Source: an uncultured Collinsella sp. (lineage in GTDB: Bacteria; Actinomycetota; Coriobacteriia; Coriobacteriales; Coriobacteriaceae). From it: a stretch of DNA of 19,129 bases. The translations under genes were made by a program, and so were the position numbers. A model generated the notes under the pieces. That model had not been told where the DNA came from, searched no databases, and was given only the letters and a program-made list of their open reading frames with translations. Below, piece by piece: positions 1 through 6,290 of this stretch; positions within the stretch are counted from its first letter, which is position 1, and each line of letters opens with the position of its first letter. Where the stretch lies: NCBI GenBank assembly GCA_900757385.1, contig CAAENO010000157.1, positions 1 to 19,129 of the forward strand. Direction: 5' to 3'.

Positions 1-149
1 AGCTTGGACCCCTTGTCGGAGCCCTCGCCGCTGGTGGAGTTGCCGCAACCGGTAAGCGCGGTCCCCGTCAGCGCAAGCATGCCGGCGCCAGCCAGCTGCA
101 AAAAGTGACGGCGCGACACGGCCGCCCTCGTCATATCCGTCATGTCCAT
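1..149 (-). CDS. Amino-acid ABC transporter substrate-binding lipoprotein (5' part only)
   Basis: This is the N-terminal fragment of a secreted lipoprotein that runs off the left edge. The visible 49 residues carry a twin-arginine export motif (SRRHFLQLAG), a hydrophobic stretch and a lipobox (ALTGC), followed by a Ser/Gly-rich linker typical of solute-binding lipoproteins. This indicates Tat export, lipid modification at the Cys and anchoring to the outer face of the membrane. Three in-frame ATG codons (149, 143, 134) are possible starts; the first is used here and none has a strong Shine-Dalgarno. It begins 8 bases beyond the stop of the ABC ATPase, so the two are probably co-transcribed. 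The binding-protein role is inferred from that neighbour; no ligand-binding domain is visible. Confidence 0.75.
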   Translation of the reverse strand, partial: MDMTDMTRAAVSRRHFLQLAGAGMLALTGTALTGCGNSTSGEGSDKGSK

Positions 150-157
150 CACCGCGC

Positions 158-889
158 CTAGTGCAGAATCTTGGACAGGAACTCGCGGCAGCGCGGGTTC
201 TCGGGATTATCGAAGAAGTGCTCGGGCGTGCCCTCCTCCAGAATGCGGCCGTCCTCCATAAAGATGACGCGGTCGGCCACCTGGCGCGCAAAGCCCATCT
301 CATGCGTCACGCAGATCATGGTGATGTCCTCCTGTGCAAGCTCAATCATAACGTCCAGAACCTCCTGGACCATCTCGGGGTCGAGCGCCGAGGTCGGCTC
401 GTCAAACAGGATGATGGGCTGCTTGGTACACAGGGCACGGGCGATGGCGATGCGCTGCTGCTGACCACCCGAGAGATTCTGCGGATACTCGCCGGCCTTA
501 TGCGCCATGCCGACGCGCTTGAGTGCGGCGATGGCGATCTCGGTCGCCTCCTCCTTGCTCTTCTTTTGCAGCTTGATGGGCGCGAGCGTCAGATTGCCCA
601 GCACCGTCATGTTGGGATACAGGTTGAACTGCTGAAACACCATGGAGCTATACTTGCGAGCCATCTCCAGGTGATTCTTCTTGGTAAGCGGCGTACCGTC
701 GATGACGACCTCGCCCGACGTGGGCTCCTCCAGATAATCGACGCAGCGGATGAGCGTCGACTTACCCGAACCAGAGGGCCCGATCATTACGAGCTTCTCG
801 CCGCGCTTGACGGTGAGATTGATATCTTTGAGCACATGCAGGTCGCCAAAGTACTTGTTGAGATGCTTGATCTCGATCATGTCTGCCAT
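158..889 (-). CDS. Polar amino-acid ABC transporter ATP-binding protein (GlnQ family)
   Basis: This is the cytoplasmic ATPase of an amino-acid uptake ABC transporter, 243 residues, the usual length for the GlnQ/HisP/ArtP family. Visible motifs are Walker A GPSGSGKST (about residues 37-45), the Q-loop in MVFQQFNL (83-90), the ABC signature LSGGQQQR (139-146), Walker B ILFDEPTSALD (160-170) and the H-loop His near 196 (VTHEMGF). The VFQQFNLYPNMT and LDPEMVQEVL segments are typical of the polar amino-acid subfamily. The ATG at 889 has AAGGGA about 7 bases upstream; an ATG at 880 is a weaker option. The substrate-binding lipoprotein follows 8 bases downstream. No permease gene lies in the window, so it is probably beyond the left edge. 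The substrate cannot be told from this sequence. Confidence 0.93.
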   Translation of the reverse strand: MADMIEIKHLNKYFGDLHVLKDINLTVKRGEKLVMIGPSGSGKSTLIRCVDYLEEPTSGEVVIDGTPLTKKNHLEMARKYSSMVFQQFNLYPNMTVLGNLTLAPIKLQKKSKEEATEIAIAALKRVGMAHKAGEYPQNLSGGQQQRIAIARALCTKQPIILFDEPTSALDPEMVQEVLDVMIELAQEDITMICVTHEMGFARQVADRVIFMEDGRILEEGTPEHFFDNPENPRCREFLSKILH

Positions 890-924
890 GAATGTCCCTT
901 CCCTGCGTTTACACGAGTTGAACT

Positions 925-930
925 ATTGTA
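925..930 (-). promoter_or_regulatory. Candidate -10 box for the ABC transporter operon
   Basis: Read on the minus strand this is TACAAT, 36 bases upstream of the ATPase start codon. No good -35 hexamer sits at the right distance, so the call rests on the -10 match and on its position in the gap before the operon. Confidence 0.35.
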
Positions 931-995
931 CGGAAAGAACCACGTTTCCGCAGCCCACACTACATTCCCGTAAAGAACCCGCAACCTTCCACCCA

Positions 996-1062
996 CTCAT
1001 TGGGGACAGGCTTAAATGAGTACCCGCTCATTGGGCACTCATTTAAGTCTGTCCCCAGTGAG
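996..1062. repeat. Inverted repeat with GGGGACAG / CTGTCCCC core
   Basis: Two 26-base arms (996-1021 and 1037-1062) are reverse complements at 24 of 26 positions. The left arm contains TTGGGGACAGGCTTAAATGAG and the right arm its near-mirror ending in CTGTCCCCAGTGAG. The 15-base spacer repeats CTCATTGGG from the left arm. The element lies in the 350-base gap (890-1239) between the ABC ATPase and the yqeY-like gene, which holds no credible gene. The same GGGGACAG core occurs at 3037-3079, 8432-8472 and (degenerate) 14034-14073, so it is best read as one copy of a dispersed REP-like family. It is not followed by a T-run and is not a convincing terminator. Confidence 0.75.
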
Positions 1063-1096
1063 CGCCCAACCGCCCTTGTTGAGCATAAGTCAGCGA

Positions 1097-1195
1097 AAAC
1101 CCGTACACGCGAGCAAGGTGACGTGAAATGAAAGGGCGCAGACCTTATGGTCGCGCCCTTGAAATTGAACGTCAGATTGCCGCGTGTACGGGTTT
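1097..1195. repeat. Long nested hairpin between yqeY-like gene and ABC operon
   Basis: The outer arms AAACCCGTACACGCG (1097-1111) and CGCGTGTACGGGTTT (1181-1195) are perfect 15-base complements. Inside them GCAA/TTGC (1113-1116 with 1177-1180) and TGACGT/ACGTCA (1119-1124 with 1169-1174) pair, then AAGGGCGC/GCGCCCTT (1132-1139 with 1153-1160), then GACC/GGTC around a TTAT loop. On the minus strand the inner stem is followed by TTTCATTT, so it could end transcription of the upstream minus-strand genes. The extended outer pairing goes beyond a plain terminator and would suit a structured RNA or a small palindromic element. Confidence 0.65.
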
Positions 1196-1208
1196 GCAGC
1201 GTCGAGCC

Positions 1209-1236
1209 GTTACGCGGTTTGGTAAAACCGCGTAAC
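1209..1236 (-). terminator. Hairpin just after yqeY-like gene, possible terminator
   Basis: A perfect 12-base stem, GTTACGCGGTTT (1209-1220) with AAACCGCGTAAC (1225-1236), closes on a 4-base loop. It begins 3 bases past the stop codon of the yqeY-like gene on the minus strand. No T-run follows the stem, so termination is uncertain; it may instead protect the mRNA 3' end. Confidence 0.45.
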
Positions 1237-1239
1237 AAA

Positions 1240-1683
1240 TTACGCGAGTTTAGCTCCGACGATCTTTGCCGCCGCAGGCTTGTCGAAGTTGCCGCCGGTG
1301 GCCTTGCCGAGTGCTCCCATGACCTGGCCCATCTGCTTCTTGGACGTGGCGCCCAGCTCGGCGATGACCTGCTCAATCAGGGCCTCGAGCTCCTCGCCCG
1401 AAACCTGCGCGGGCAGCAGGCTCTCCAGAATCTTGACCTGCTCGGTCAGGTTGTCGGTACGCTCTTGGTCGGTGCCGGCCTTGATGGACATCTCCAGCGT
1501 CTCGCTCGTCTGCTTAATCAGACGCTTGATCATGCTGTTGACGTCTTCCTCGGTCACATCGCGACGCTCGTTGACCTCGATGTTCTTCACTTCGGCCTTA
1601 ACCTGGCGAATGATAGACAGGCGAACCTTGTCCTTGGCCTTCATGGCCGCAATCATTTCCTTCTGCAGCTCTTCGTTGGTCAT
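1240..1683 (-). CDS. GatB/YqeY domain-containing protein
   Basis: The protein is 147 residues and belongs to the YqeY family, which resembles the C-terminal tRNA-binding domain of the GatB amidotransferase subunit. The N-terminal helix (EELQKEMIAAMKAKDKVRLS) and the end of the protein (ATSKKQMGQVMGALG, then GGNFDKPAAAKIVGAKL) match the family pattern; the C-terminal GQVMG/DxxxAAKIV block is its most conserved part. The exact cellular role of YqeY proteins is not settled; a link to aminoacyl-tRNA is an inference from GatB. I chose the ATG at 1683 because TTGAGGAGG lies about 8 bases upstream and the length then matches the family. A start at 1719 would add 12 residues and overlap that ribosome binding site. 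The gene follows the foldase gene after 54 bases and is probably co-transcribed with it. Confidence 0.88.
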   Translation of the reverse strand: MTNEELQKEMIAAMKAKDKVRLSIIRQVKAEVKNIEVNERRDVTEEDVNSMIKRLIKQTSETLEMSIKAGTDQERTDNLTEQVKILESLLPAQVSGEELEALIEQVIAELGATSKKQMGQVMGALGKATGGNFDKPAAAKIVGAKLA

Positions 1684-1737
1684 CTGCAAATCCTCCTCAA
1701 TAGTGCGGGCGGCACTCACACGAGCACCGCCCCATGA

Positions 1738-2961
1738 TTACTCAGTCGTCGACGAATTGTCGGTCGAACTCTTGGTGACGCCCTTCAGGCTGACGTTGTA
1801 CGGCACGTCCTTGGGCATGGGGTTAACGGTGATGTCGGCATCCTTCTTGTACTGCTCCAGCCACTCGCTGTACGCAGTGCTCTCTGCCTGCGTCTTCACC
1901 ACGTTGGAGACATACTTCTTGATGGCCTTGGGCACCTGTTTAACGTCATCAACCTGATTATCAACGTGGAAGTAGTCGGTGCACTTGATGACATGATAGC
2001 CATACGTCGACTCGACCACGTCGCTCACATCGCCCTTGCTGAGCCCCTCGAGCGCAGTCTGGTAACTGTCGACGAAGGTGGTGAGCTTATCCCAACCCAC
2101 ATCGCCCTTCTTCTCCTTGGAGCCGGTGTCGTCGGAATACTTTTCCACGGCGTCCTCAAAGCTCAGCTCGCCGGAGTTGATCTTGTCCAGGCACTCCTGC
2201 GCCTTGGCCTTGGCGGCAGCCTTGTCCTCGTCAGATGCGTCGGAATCGACCTTGATCAAGATGTTCGACGAGCGGCGGGCATCGTTGTAGTTGGACAGGT
2301 TCTCATTGATGTAATCGACAATCTCGCCGTCCTTGGGCTTGCTGGTGGGTGCCACGGCATCCTTGAGCTTCTGCTGCGCCAGGCTCTCCTTGAGTGAATC
2401 CTTGTAGGTGTCCTCGGTGTAGCCGTAGGTCTTAAGCGTCTTCTTAAAGGTCTTGGCGCCGCCCGCGCTCTTGCACGCGTCCTTCCAAGCCTTCTCGACC
2501 TCCTCGTCCGACACCGTCACGCCGTTTTCCTTCTGCGCCTGCTGAAGCAGAATCTGCTGCGTGTAAGAGTCGATGAGCTGCTTGCGGTACTTCTTGGGCG
2601 TGAGGTCGTTGTCGACCAGGTACTGTGCCCAGTCCTTGTCCTTGGCGTAGCCGTAGGACGTGCGCATGCTCATGATCTGCTTGGTCACGGTGTCCTCGGT
2701 GAGGTTGGTGCCATTGATGGTAGCAGCCACGCCACCAGTGAGCTTATAGCCCGAGCTGGCGCTTTCGGTCTGCGACATCAGGCCGGAGCACGCCATGGCC
2801 GAGACGGAAAGCAGCATCGCCAGCACGCCGATGACCACCAGAACGATCTTGACGGTCTTAGACACGTACGTCTTGCGCTGCTTCTTACGAGAGCTCGACG
2901 CGGCGCGGGCCTGCTGCTCGGGCGTCGGTGCGGCCTCGGGGTTCTTTTTCTTATTTGCCAT
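1738..2961 (-). CDS. Membrane-anchored SurA/PrsA-like peptidylprolyl isomerase
   Basis: This 407-residue protein is predicted to be an extracytoplasmic folding factor. It has a Lys/Arg-rich cytoplasmic N-terminus (1-37), one hydrophobic segment (about 38-58), a SurA N-like helical region (about 76-225) and a parvulin-type PpiC domain (about 228-330: RRSSNILIKV, LSFEDAVEKYSDD, KKGDVGW, YGYHVIKC). The C-terminal tail is Ser/Thr-rich. A Cys at 58 ends the hydrophobic segment (VSAMACSG). It could be a lipobox, as in PrsA, but Met at -2 and the long charged N-terminus fit a plain signal anchor better. The ATG at 2961 has a modest AAAGG about 7 bases upstream. The yqeY-like gene lies 54 bases downstream. 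Family assignment is firm; substrates are unknown. Confidence 0.9.
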   Translation of the reverse strand: MANKKKNPEAAPTPEQQARAASSSRKKQRKTYVSKTVKIVLVVIGVLAMLLSVSAMACSGLMSQTESASSGYKLTGGVAATINGTNLTEDTVTKQIMSMRTSYGYAKDKDWAQYLVDNDLTPKKYRKQLIDSYTQQILLQQAQKENGVTVSDEEVEKAWKDACKSAGGAKTFKKTLKTYGYTEDTYKDSLKESLAQQKLKDAVAPTSKPKDGEIVDYINENLSNYNDARRSSNILIKVDSDASDEDKAAAKAKAQECLDKINSGELSFEDAVEKYSDDTGSKEKKGDVGWDKLTTFVDSYQTALEGLSKGDVSDVVESTYGYHVIKCTDYFHVDNQVDDVKQVPKAIKKYVSNVVKTQAESTAYSEWLEQYKKDADITVNPMPKDVPYNVSLKGVTKSSTDNSSTTE

Positions 2962-2997
2962 GTTTGGCCTTTCGCATCACGAATCGAACAAACGCCA

Positions 2998-3008
2998 TTG
3001 TGTCACAA
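2998..3008. promoter_or_regulatory. Palindrome upstream of the foldase gene
   Basis: TTGTGTCACAA is a perfect 11-base palindrome centred about 42 bases upstream of the foldase start, where an operator or promoter element would lie. No clear -10/-35 pair could be assigned around it, so a regulatory role is only a suggestion. Confidence 0.25.
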
Positions 3009-3036
3009 CGCAGCCCCCGCGGCACACCTGGTGTAT

Positions 3037-3079
3037 GGGGGACAGGTTAATCTGCACCATTTTGGTGCAAAGGGGACAG
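3037..3079. repeat. GGGGACAG-flanked hairpin repeat
   Basis: Two direct copies of GGGGACAG (3038-3045 and 3072-3079) flank a small hairpin, TGCACCA (3053-3059) with TGGTGCA (3063-3069). On the opposite strand this reads CTGTCCCC, hairpin, then TTAACCTGTCCCC. The 14034-14073 element has the same architecture (CTGTCCC, a GGTGCAT/ATGCACC hairpin, then TAAATGTCTGTC), so the two look like diverged copies of one repeat. Confidence 0.7.
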
Positions 3080-3098
3080 CGCTGGCAGCCGGCAGTTA

Positions 3099-3163
3099 GG
3101 GACGTTCCTTTTCTGCCGGCAGATGGGGACTGTCCCTACCTGCCGGTAGAAAAGGAACGTCCC
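3099..3163. repeat. Near-perfect inverted repeat, GGGACGTTCC type
   Basis: Arms of 24 bases (3099-3122 and 3140-3163) are complementary at 23 of 24 positions. They begin GGGACGTTCCTTTTCTGCCG and contain the CTGCCGG motif. The loop itself folds (GGGGAC T GTCCC). The element lies 20 bases from the neighbouring 3037-3079 hairpin and ends 11 bases beyond the stop codon of the EIIA gene, so it could also act at that mRNA's 3' end. The form, two REP-like units in opposite orientation, resembles a REPIN. No transposase gene of the RAYT type is present in the window. Confidence 0.75.
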
Positions 3164-3174
3164 CGAGTGCCACC

Positions 3175-3642
3175 TTAGAAGTGGCGGCGGATGGCGTCGA
3201 CCATGCCCTGCGGCGTGGTCTGGCCGAGTACATCGGCTGCAGCGTCGGCATCCATAAAGATATTCATAAGCGCTTGCAGGGCCTCGACCTGGCCGCCCGG
3301 CTCGGCAATGCCCAGATTGATGACGATCTGCGCCGGCACCGGGGCGCCCATGCCCGCCATCGCGTTGAACGTCACAGGTGCGGCGGGCTTTACCACTGCG
3401 ATATAGGGCTTGGCCACAAATCCCGGATCGGTATGCGGAATGGCGATGTTTGCCGCCGGCATAGCGAGACCCGTGGGATAGGCGTCCTCGCGCGTGCGGA
3501 CGGCGTTGAGCCAACCCTCGGCAATGTAGCCGCGCGGGGCAAGCTCACCCTCGAGCCGCGCAAACACCTCATCCGGCGTCGCGCACTCCCAATCAAAAAA
3601 CACCAGCTCAGGCGAGAAAAGCGCCTCGGCGTTATCCGCCAT
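3175..3642 (-). CDS. PTS sugar transporter subunit IIA, fructose/galactitol type
   Basis: The protein is 155 residues, the usual length of a free-standing EIIA of the fructose-mannitol-galactitol class. The phosphoryl-accepting His is H70 in NIAIPHTDP, the class signature, followed by PYIAVVKPAAPVTFNAM and the VPAQIVINLGI strand; the C-terminal helix carries ALQALMNIFMD. In the PTS it would take phosphate from HPr and pass it to a cognate IIB. I chose the ATG at 3642 because GGAGG lies about 6 bases upstream; an in-frame start at 3756 would add 38 residues with no family similarity and overlap the next gene. No IIB or IIC partner is adjacent, so it may serve a transporter elsewhere or be regulatory. 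Palindromic repeats lie directly downstream. Confidence 0.88.
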   Translation of the reverse strand: MADNAEALFSPELVFFDWECATPDEVFARLEGELAPRGYIAEGWLNAVRTREDAYPTGLAMPAANIAIPHTDPGFVAKPYIAVVKPAAPVTFNAMAGMGAPVPAQIVINLGIAEPGGQVEALQALMNIFMDADAAADVLGQTTPQGMVDAIRRHF

Positions 3643-3707
3643 ACCGTCCTCCAAAGTTGCATGGGGTTCACATTGCCCCATATGATAGCGAAACCAGACA
3701 GACAAGG

Positions 3708-4175
3708 TTAGTCGAGGATCCCGATCATCTCGAGTGCACGCGCGGGCGTCAGACAAACCTCGGGCATCGCCTCCAGCATGCGCCGGTCACTCGTGACCAC
3801 GTAGTCAACATCTGCCGTCTCGCCCGAAGCGATGATGAGGTTGTCTTCAAGATCCGGCAGGCGCTTGCCAAGCATGCGTGCCATCTCGCACTCTGCCAAC
3901 GAAAGTGGAGAGGCCGTTGCTACCTGCATCATATGCTCGATGCAGGCCCATGACGCCGAGGCAAACGACACGCTAATCCCATTCGCATTCCGCCGGGCCA
4001 GACGACGAGGCAGAATATAGAACACATCCTTTGCCGTCGTGGGCGCATACAGAAGGTCGATCTTTCCCGCCTCGGCCAGTTCAACCAATCTTTTCGCTTC
4101 GTCGAACGCCCCCTCTTGCAGGTAATAATCGAGCCAAACGTTCGTATCTACCAAGAGATGCTTTGCCTCAATCAT
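3708..4175 (-). CDS. PIN-domain toxin (putative ribonuclease) of a toxin-antitoxin pair
   Basis: The protein is 155 residues and spans a PIN nuclease domain. It starts with LLVDTNVWLDYY, giving the first acidic metal-binding residue (D10). Later motifs are PDLEDNLIIASGE (D111) and DYVVTSDRRML (D130), the conserved acidic positions of VapC-like, Mg2+-dependent RNases; a fourth acidic residue is likely E36 or nearby. I chose the ATG at 4175 because it overlaps the upstream stop as ATGA, the usual sign of translational coupling; a TTG two codons earlier is possible. The gene follows a RelB/DinJ-like antitoxin, which supports a type II toxin-antitoxin role. The RNA target is unknown. Acidic residues appear intact, so the toxin is probably active. 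Confidence 0.85.
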   Translation of the reverse strand: MIEAKHLLVDTNVWLDYYLQEGAFDEAKRLVELAEAGKIDLLYAPTTAKDVFYILPRRLARRNANGISVSFASASWACIEHMMQVATASPLSLAECEMARMLGKRLPDLEDNLIIASGETADVDYVVTSDRRMLEAMPEVCLTPARALEMIGILD

Positions 4176-4516
4176 CGGCAATTCGCCTCGATGTCGGCAA
4201 TCATCGCGTCATACATATCATCTCGTACGGCATCCCAGTCTTCCGCAGACGATCCAGCTGGCGCAAAATCCGAAGGGCTTAGTCCCAACGAGGAAAAAGC
4301 TAGGCCACACCCCCGCTCGGCCAAGCTCTCCGCACGGGGCGCCTCGCGCTTATCCGCCACCATAAATCCCGGCAGCGTTTGATGTTCGACGAGATAGGCC
4401 CAAAGCGCACGAATGGCATCGCTCGGCCCCAATCCATTGCGAGTTAGGACCGCATCGCCACCAGCTTTGAGCATAGGATCGATTCGTGTGTTGAGCTGCA
4501 CCGTTGCTGTACCCAT
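4172..4516 (-). CDS. RelB/DinJ-like antitoxin partner of the PIN toxin
   Basis: The protein is 114 residues. Its first 51 residues resemble the ribbon-helix-helix DNA-binding domain of RelB/DinJ antitoxins: the strand TATVQLNTRIDP, helix MLKAGGDAVL, the NGLGPSDAIRALWAYLVEHQ helix pair and the terminal LPGF. DinJ proteins share the pattern of RID, then GL..SDA/L.R, then LPF. The C-terminal half is acidic and probably disordered (SAEDWDAVRDDMYDAMIADI), as expected of a toxin-binding tail. It starts with an ATG preceded by AGAGGAG about 6 bases upstream, and its stop overlaps the toxin start by 4 bases. Such antitoxins usually neutralise the toxin and repress their own promoter; a matching palindrome lies just upstream. 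The family is clear in the N-terminus but the pairing with a PIN toxin is unusual. Confidence 0.8.
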   Translation of the reverse strand: MGTATVQLNTRIDPMLKAGGDAVLTRNGLGPSDAIRALWAYLVEHQTLPGFMVADKREAPRAESLAERGCGLAFSSLGLSPSDFAPAGSSAEDWDAVRDDMYDAMIADIEANCR

Positions 4517-4533
4517 AGCGGCTCCTCTCTACC

Positions 4534-4549
4534 TGCTAGCAGTATAGCA
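4534..4549 (-). promoter_or_regulatory. Toxin-antitoxin promoter and probable operator
   Basis: TGCTA (4534-4538) and TAGCA (4545-4549) form a perfect inverted repeat that overlaps a minus-strand -10 hexamer TATACT (4541-4546), 25 bases upstream of the antitoxin start codon. This is where an autoregulatory ribbon-helix-helix antitoxin would bind. The -35 region is not obvious. Confidence 0.5.
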
Positions 4550-4566
4550 AACATGAAAGGCCACGC

Positions 4567-4598
4567 AAAAGGACCCCGTCCACACACGGACGAGGCCC
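4567..4598 (-). terminator. Intrinsic terminator, minus strand
   Basis: GGACCCCGTCC (4571-4581) pairs with GGACGAGGCCC (4588-4598) around ACACAC; the two mismatches become G-U pairs in the minus-strand RNA, followed by UUUU. It lies between the AlbA_2/GHKL gene and the toxin-antitoxin promoter and would block read-through into the latter. Confidence 0.65.
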
Positions 4599-4665
4599 TA
4601 TCGGAATTCTTGGGATGGAAATGACACCCGTCACGTTATCCAGAGTCCAAAATCAAAAAGGCAAT

Positions 4666-4711
4666 AAAAGCTGAGGGGGCACATGTGATTCCATATGCCC
4701 CCTCAGCTTTT
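4666..4711 (-). terminator. Strong intrinsic terminator of the AlbA_2/GHKL gene
   Basis: A 16-base perfect stem, AAAAGCTGAGGGGGCA (4666-4681) with its complement at 4696-4711, encloses a 14-base loop. On the minus strand it is followed by T-rich sequence (TTTTATTGCCTTTTTG). It begins 71 bases after the stop codon of the gene ending at 4783. Confidence 0.85.
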
Positions 4712-4782
4712 CCGATAGTTAAGTCACAACAGCGCTTCGTCATTAACAAACACAAGCTGTCTCATTTTCCCACTTCTGCCCT

Positions 4783-6249
4783 TTAGGCCCAATACGGAAT
4801 ATACCTTCGATATTTGGCGCCCGCATCCTCGTCCTCTTCCTTTATCAATGTCTCTTCCAGGCACTCTCTGATTAAACGAGACATCGCCACCGTGTTTTTC
4901 TTTTCATCGGAAAGTCCAAAACGCTCTCGCAGTGACTGATTGCTCATCGACTCGCCTTGGGCGTACAAAAGACAAGCATGCCAGTACACAGCATTTTTTC
5001 GTTCGCTTTTTTTCATTCGAGTATATGGGCAATCGCAATAGAGCGTCACGAGTGTTCCCAGCCCGCCCTCACTCTTGATAACCGGTGAAGGCATGCCGGC
5101 TTTTTCGAGCGAATCTACGATTAAATCCCAGCCCGTACCGCCTTCTTCGCAAAGATCCATTTGGCGCATGAGGGACGCCATCATCGAATTGCGCGTTTTC
5201 GGCTGCGCGTTGAGCACGCGTTCTGCCGGAATAAGCGTTGTCCCGGGATTAGAAAACTCGATGCGATTGTCGTAAATCGCAACAAGAGGCCCCGCCGTAT
5301 TGTCAGCAATGTCTTGATGGATCACGGCATTTGATAGCAGTTCGCGAATCGCCCTTTGGGGGTAAGCCGTCTGGATGCGTCGAAATGCGCCATCCAACGT
5401 CTCAACAGCCGGAATCATCGACATGATCAGTTGCTCAGCCTGCGGGAGCGCTAAAGCGTAACCCTTATCGATTTCAGTATCACCAATAATGTCAAAGCTG
5501 CCTTTTCCCGCATATCGCACAATTCGCAGCATGCGTTTTCTGAGCTCCGGATAGCGAGAGAGCCTCTTTCCCACCAGAAGCACCCCCAAGCGCGTCATGC
5601 TATAACGGCCGTTGTCTTGGCGATGAATCAGCTCTTGCTCACAGAGAGTAAGAATTACTCCGTCCAGATCGACGGGTCTCCTCAATCTGCACAGTTCAAA
5701 ATATGCATCAATATCCAGAATCTCGGCGACCTCTTGAGGCGTCAGATCGCTCTCAACTACAGCGAGCTCCGCGTTCCCCGCCTGCAAGCGTCGCCACAGC
5801 TCCGCCTCTCGCGCACTACCAGGAAGCAGTTCTGCCGTCGAAGATCCCTCTCGGATGTAGGCGGTCTTATCAAAATAGACCGGCTGAGCGTTCGCGGCGT
5901 GCACCTTCAGCACCACAAAGCGCTTTGTCTCACGATCAATAACCGCAAACTCGTAATTCGCATTGTTTGAGAGCGCAAGCTTGAGCCACATCAAAAGCTC
6001 TTGGTTGCCCTTACCCTTTGCGTGATATGGGTTGAACTGGGTGCCCACAAGCTCATGAGTATCGTCGCTCACGCCCCAAATCTTATAGGCATATGCACGG
6101 CCGCAGTAAGCGGCAGCGTTGGCAAGCGCCGAGATGTCACGACCCGTTCTAACGGGGTCGCTATTACCCTCTTTAAACTCAAGCCACTCGGTTTCATCGG
6201 GATAGCCGATAAGTGAATAAATCAGCTCCATGCCATCTGCTTCACCCAT
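4783..6249 (-). CDS. Schlafen AlbA_2 and GHKL-ATPase domain protein, putative transcriptional regulator
   Basis: The protein is 488 residues. The N-terminal AlbA_2/Schlafen domain spans about residues 15-145 (ETEWLEFKEG at 19-28, then IWGVSDDTHELVGT, YIREGSSTAEL). The C-terminal half has a histidine-kinase-like ATP-binding fold: N-box IRELLSNAVIHQD (301-313), G1 box IEFSNPG (330-336) and G2 box EEGGTGWDLI (368-377). A wHTH-like segment follows (about 417-475). Proteins of this architecture are annotated as ATP-dependent regulators or helicase-related proteins; the function is not settled. I chose the ATG at 6249 because AGGAGG lies 9 bases upstream; the frame stays open upstream but that part is AT-rich and unlike coding sequence. 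Codon use is visibly less GC-rich than the neighbours, which suggests acquisition. It stands alone between terminators. Confidence 0.85.
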   Translation of the reverse strand: MGEADGMELIYSLIGYPDETEWLEFKEGNSDPVRTGRDISALANAAAYCGRAYAYKIWGVSDDTHELVGTQFNPYHAKGKGNQELLMWLKLALSNNANYEFAVIDRETKRFVVLKVHAANAQPVYFDKTAYIREGSSTAELLPGSAREAELWRRLQAGNAELAVVESDLTPQEVAEILDIDAYFELCRLRRPVDLDGVILTLCEQELIHRQDNGRYSMTRLGVLLVGKRLSRYPELRKRMLRIVRYAGKGSFDIIGDTEIDKGYALALPQAEQLIMSMIPAVETLDGAFRRIQTAYPQRAIRELLSNAVIHQDIADNTAGPLVAIYDNRIEFSNPGTTLIPAERVLNAQPKTRNSMMASLMRQMDLCEEGGTGWDLIVDSLEKAGMPSPVIKSEGGLGTLVTLYCDCPYTRMKKSERKNAVYWHACLLYAQGESMSNQSLRERFGLSDEKKNTVAMSRLIRECLEETLIKEEDEDAGAKYRRYIPYWA

Positions 6250-6277
6250 TGAGCCTGCCTCCTTGCACCCATTTTGA

Positions 6278-6290
6278 TAACAAGATGTTA
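6278..6290. promoter_or_regulatory. Palindrome upstream of the AlbA_2/GHKL gene
   Basis: TAACAAGATGTTA is an inverted repeat (TAACA/TGTTA on the minus strand, 3-base spacer) centred about 35 bases before the start codon in an AT-rich stretch. It sits where a self-regulating DNA-binding protein could bind. The rest of the 6250-6521 gap holds only AT-rich promoter-like sequence and the purN terminator. Confidence 0.3.

Noticed and set aside
161..973. A 270-codon open frame on the plus strand
   Set aside because: Antisense to the ABC ATPase and without a ribosome binding site.
960..1376. A minus-strand frame through the intergenic repeats
   Set aside because: It runs across two inverted repeats and overlaps the yqeY-like gene out of frame; the product is Arg/Ser-rich without a domain.
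996..3163. A CRISPR array made of the inverted repeats
   Set aside because: The repeats differ in sequence and are not regularly spaced; no cas genes are present.
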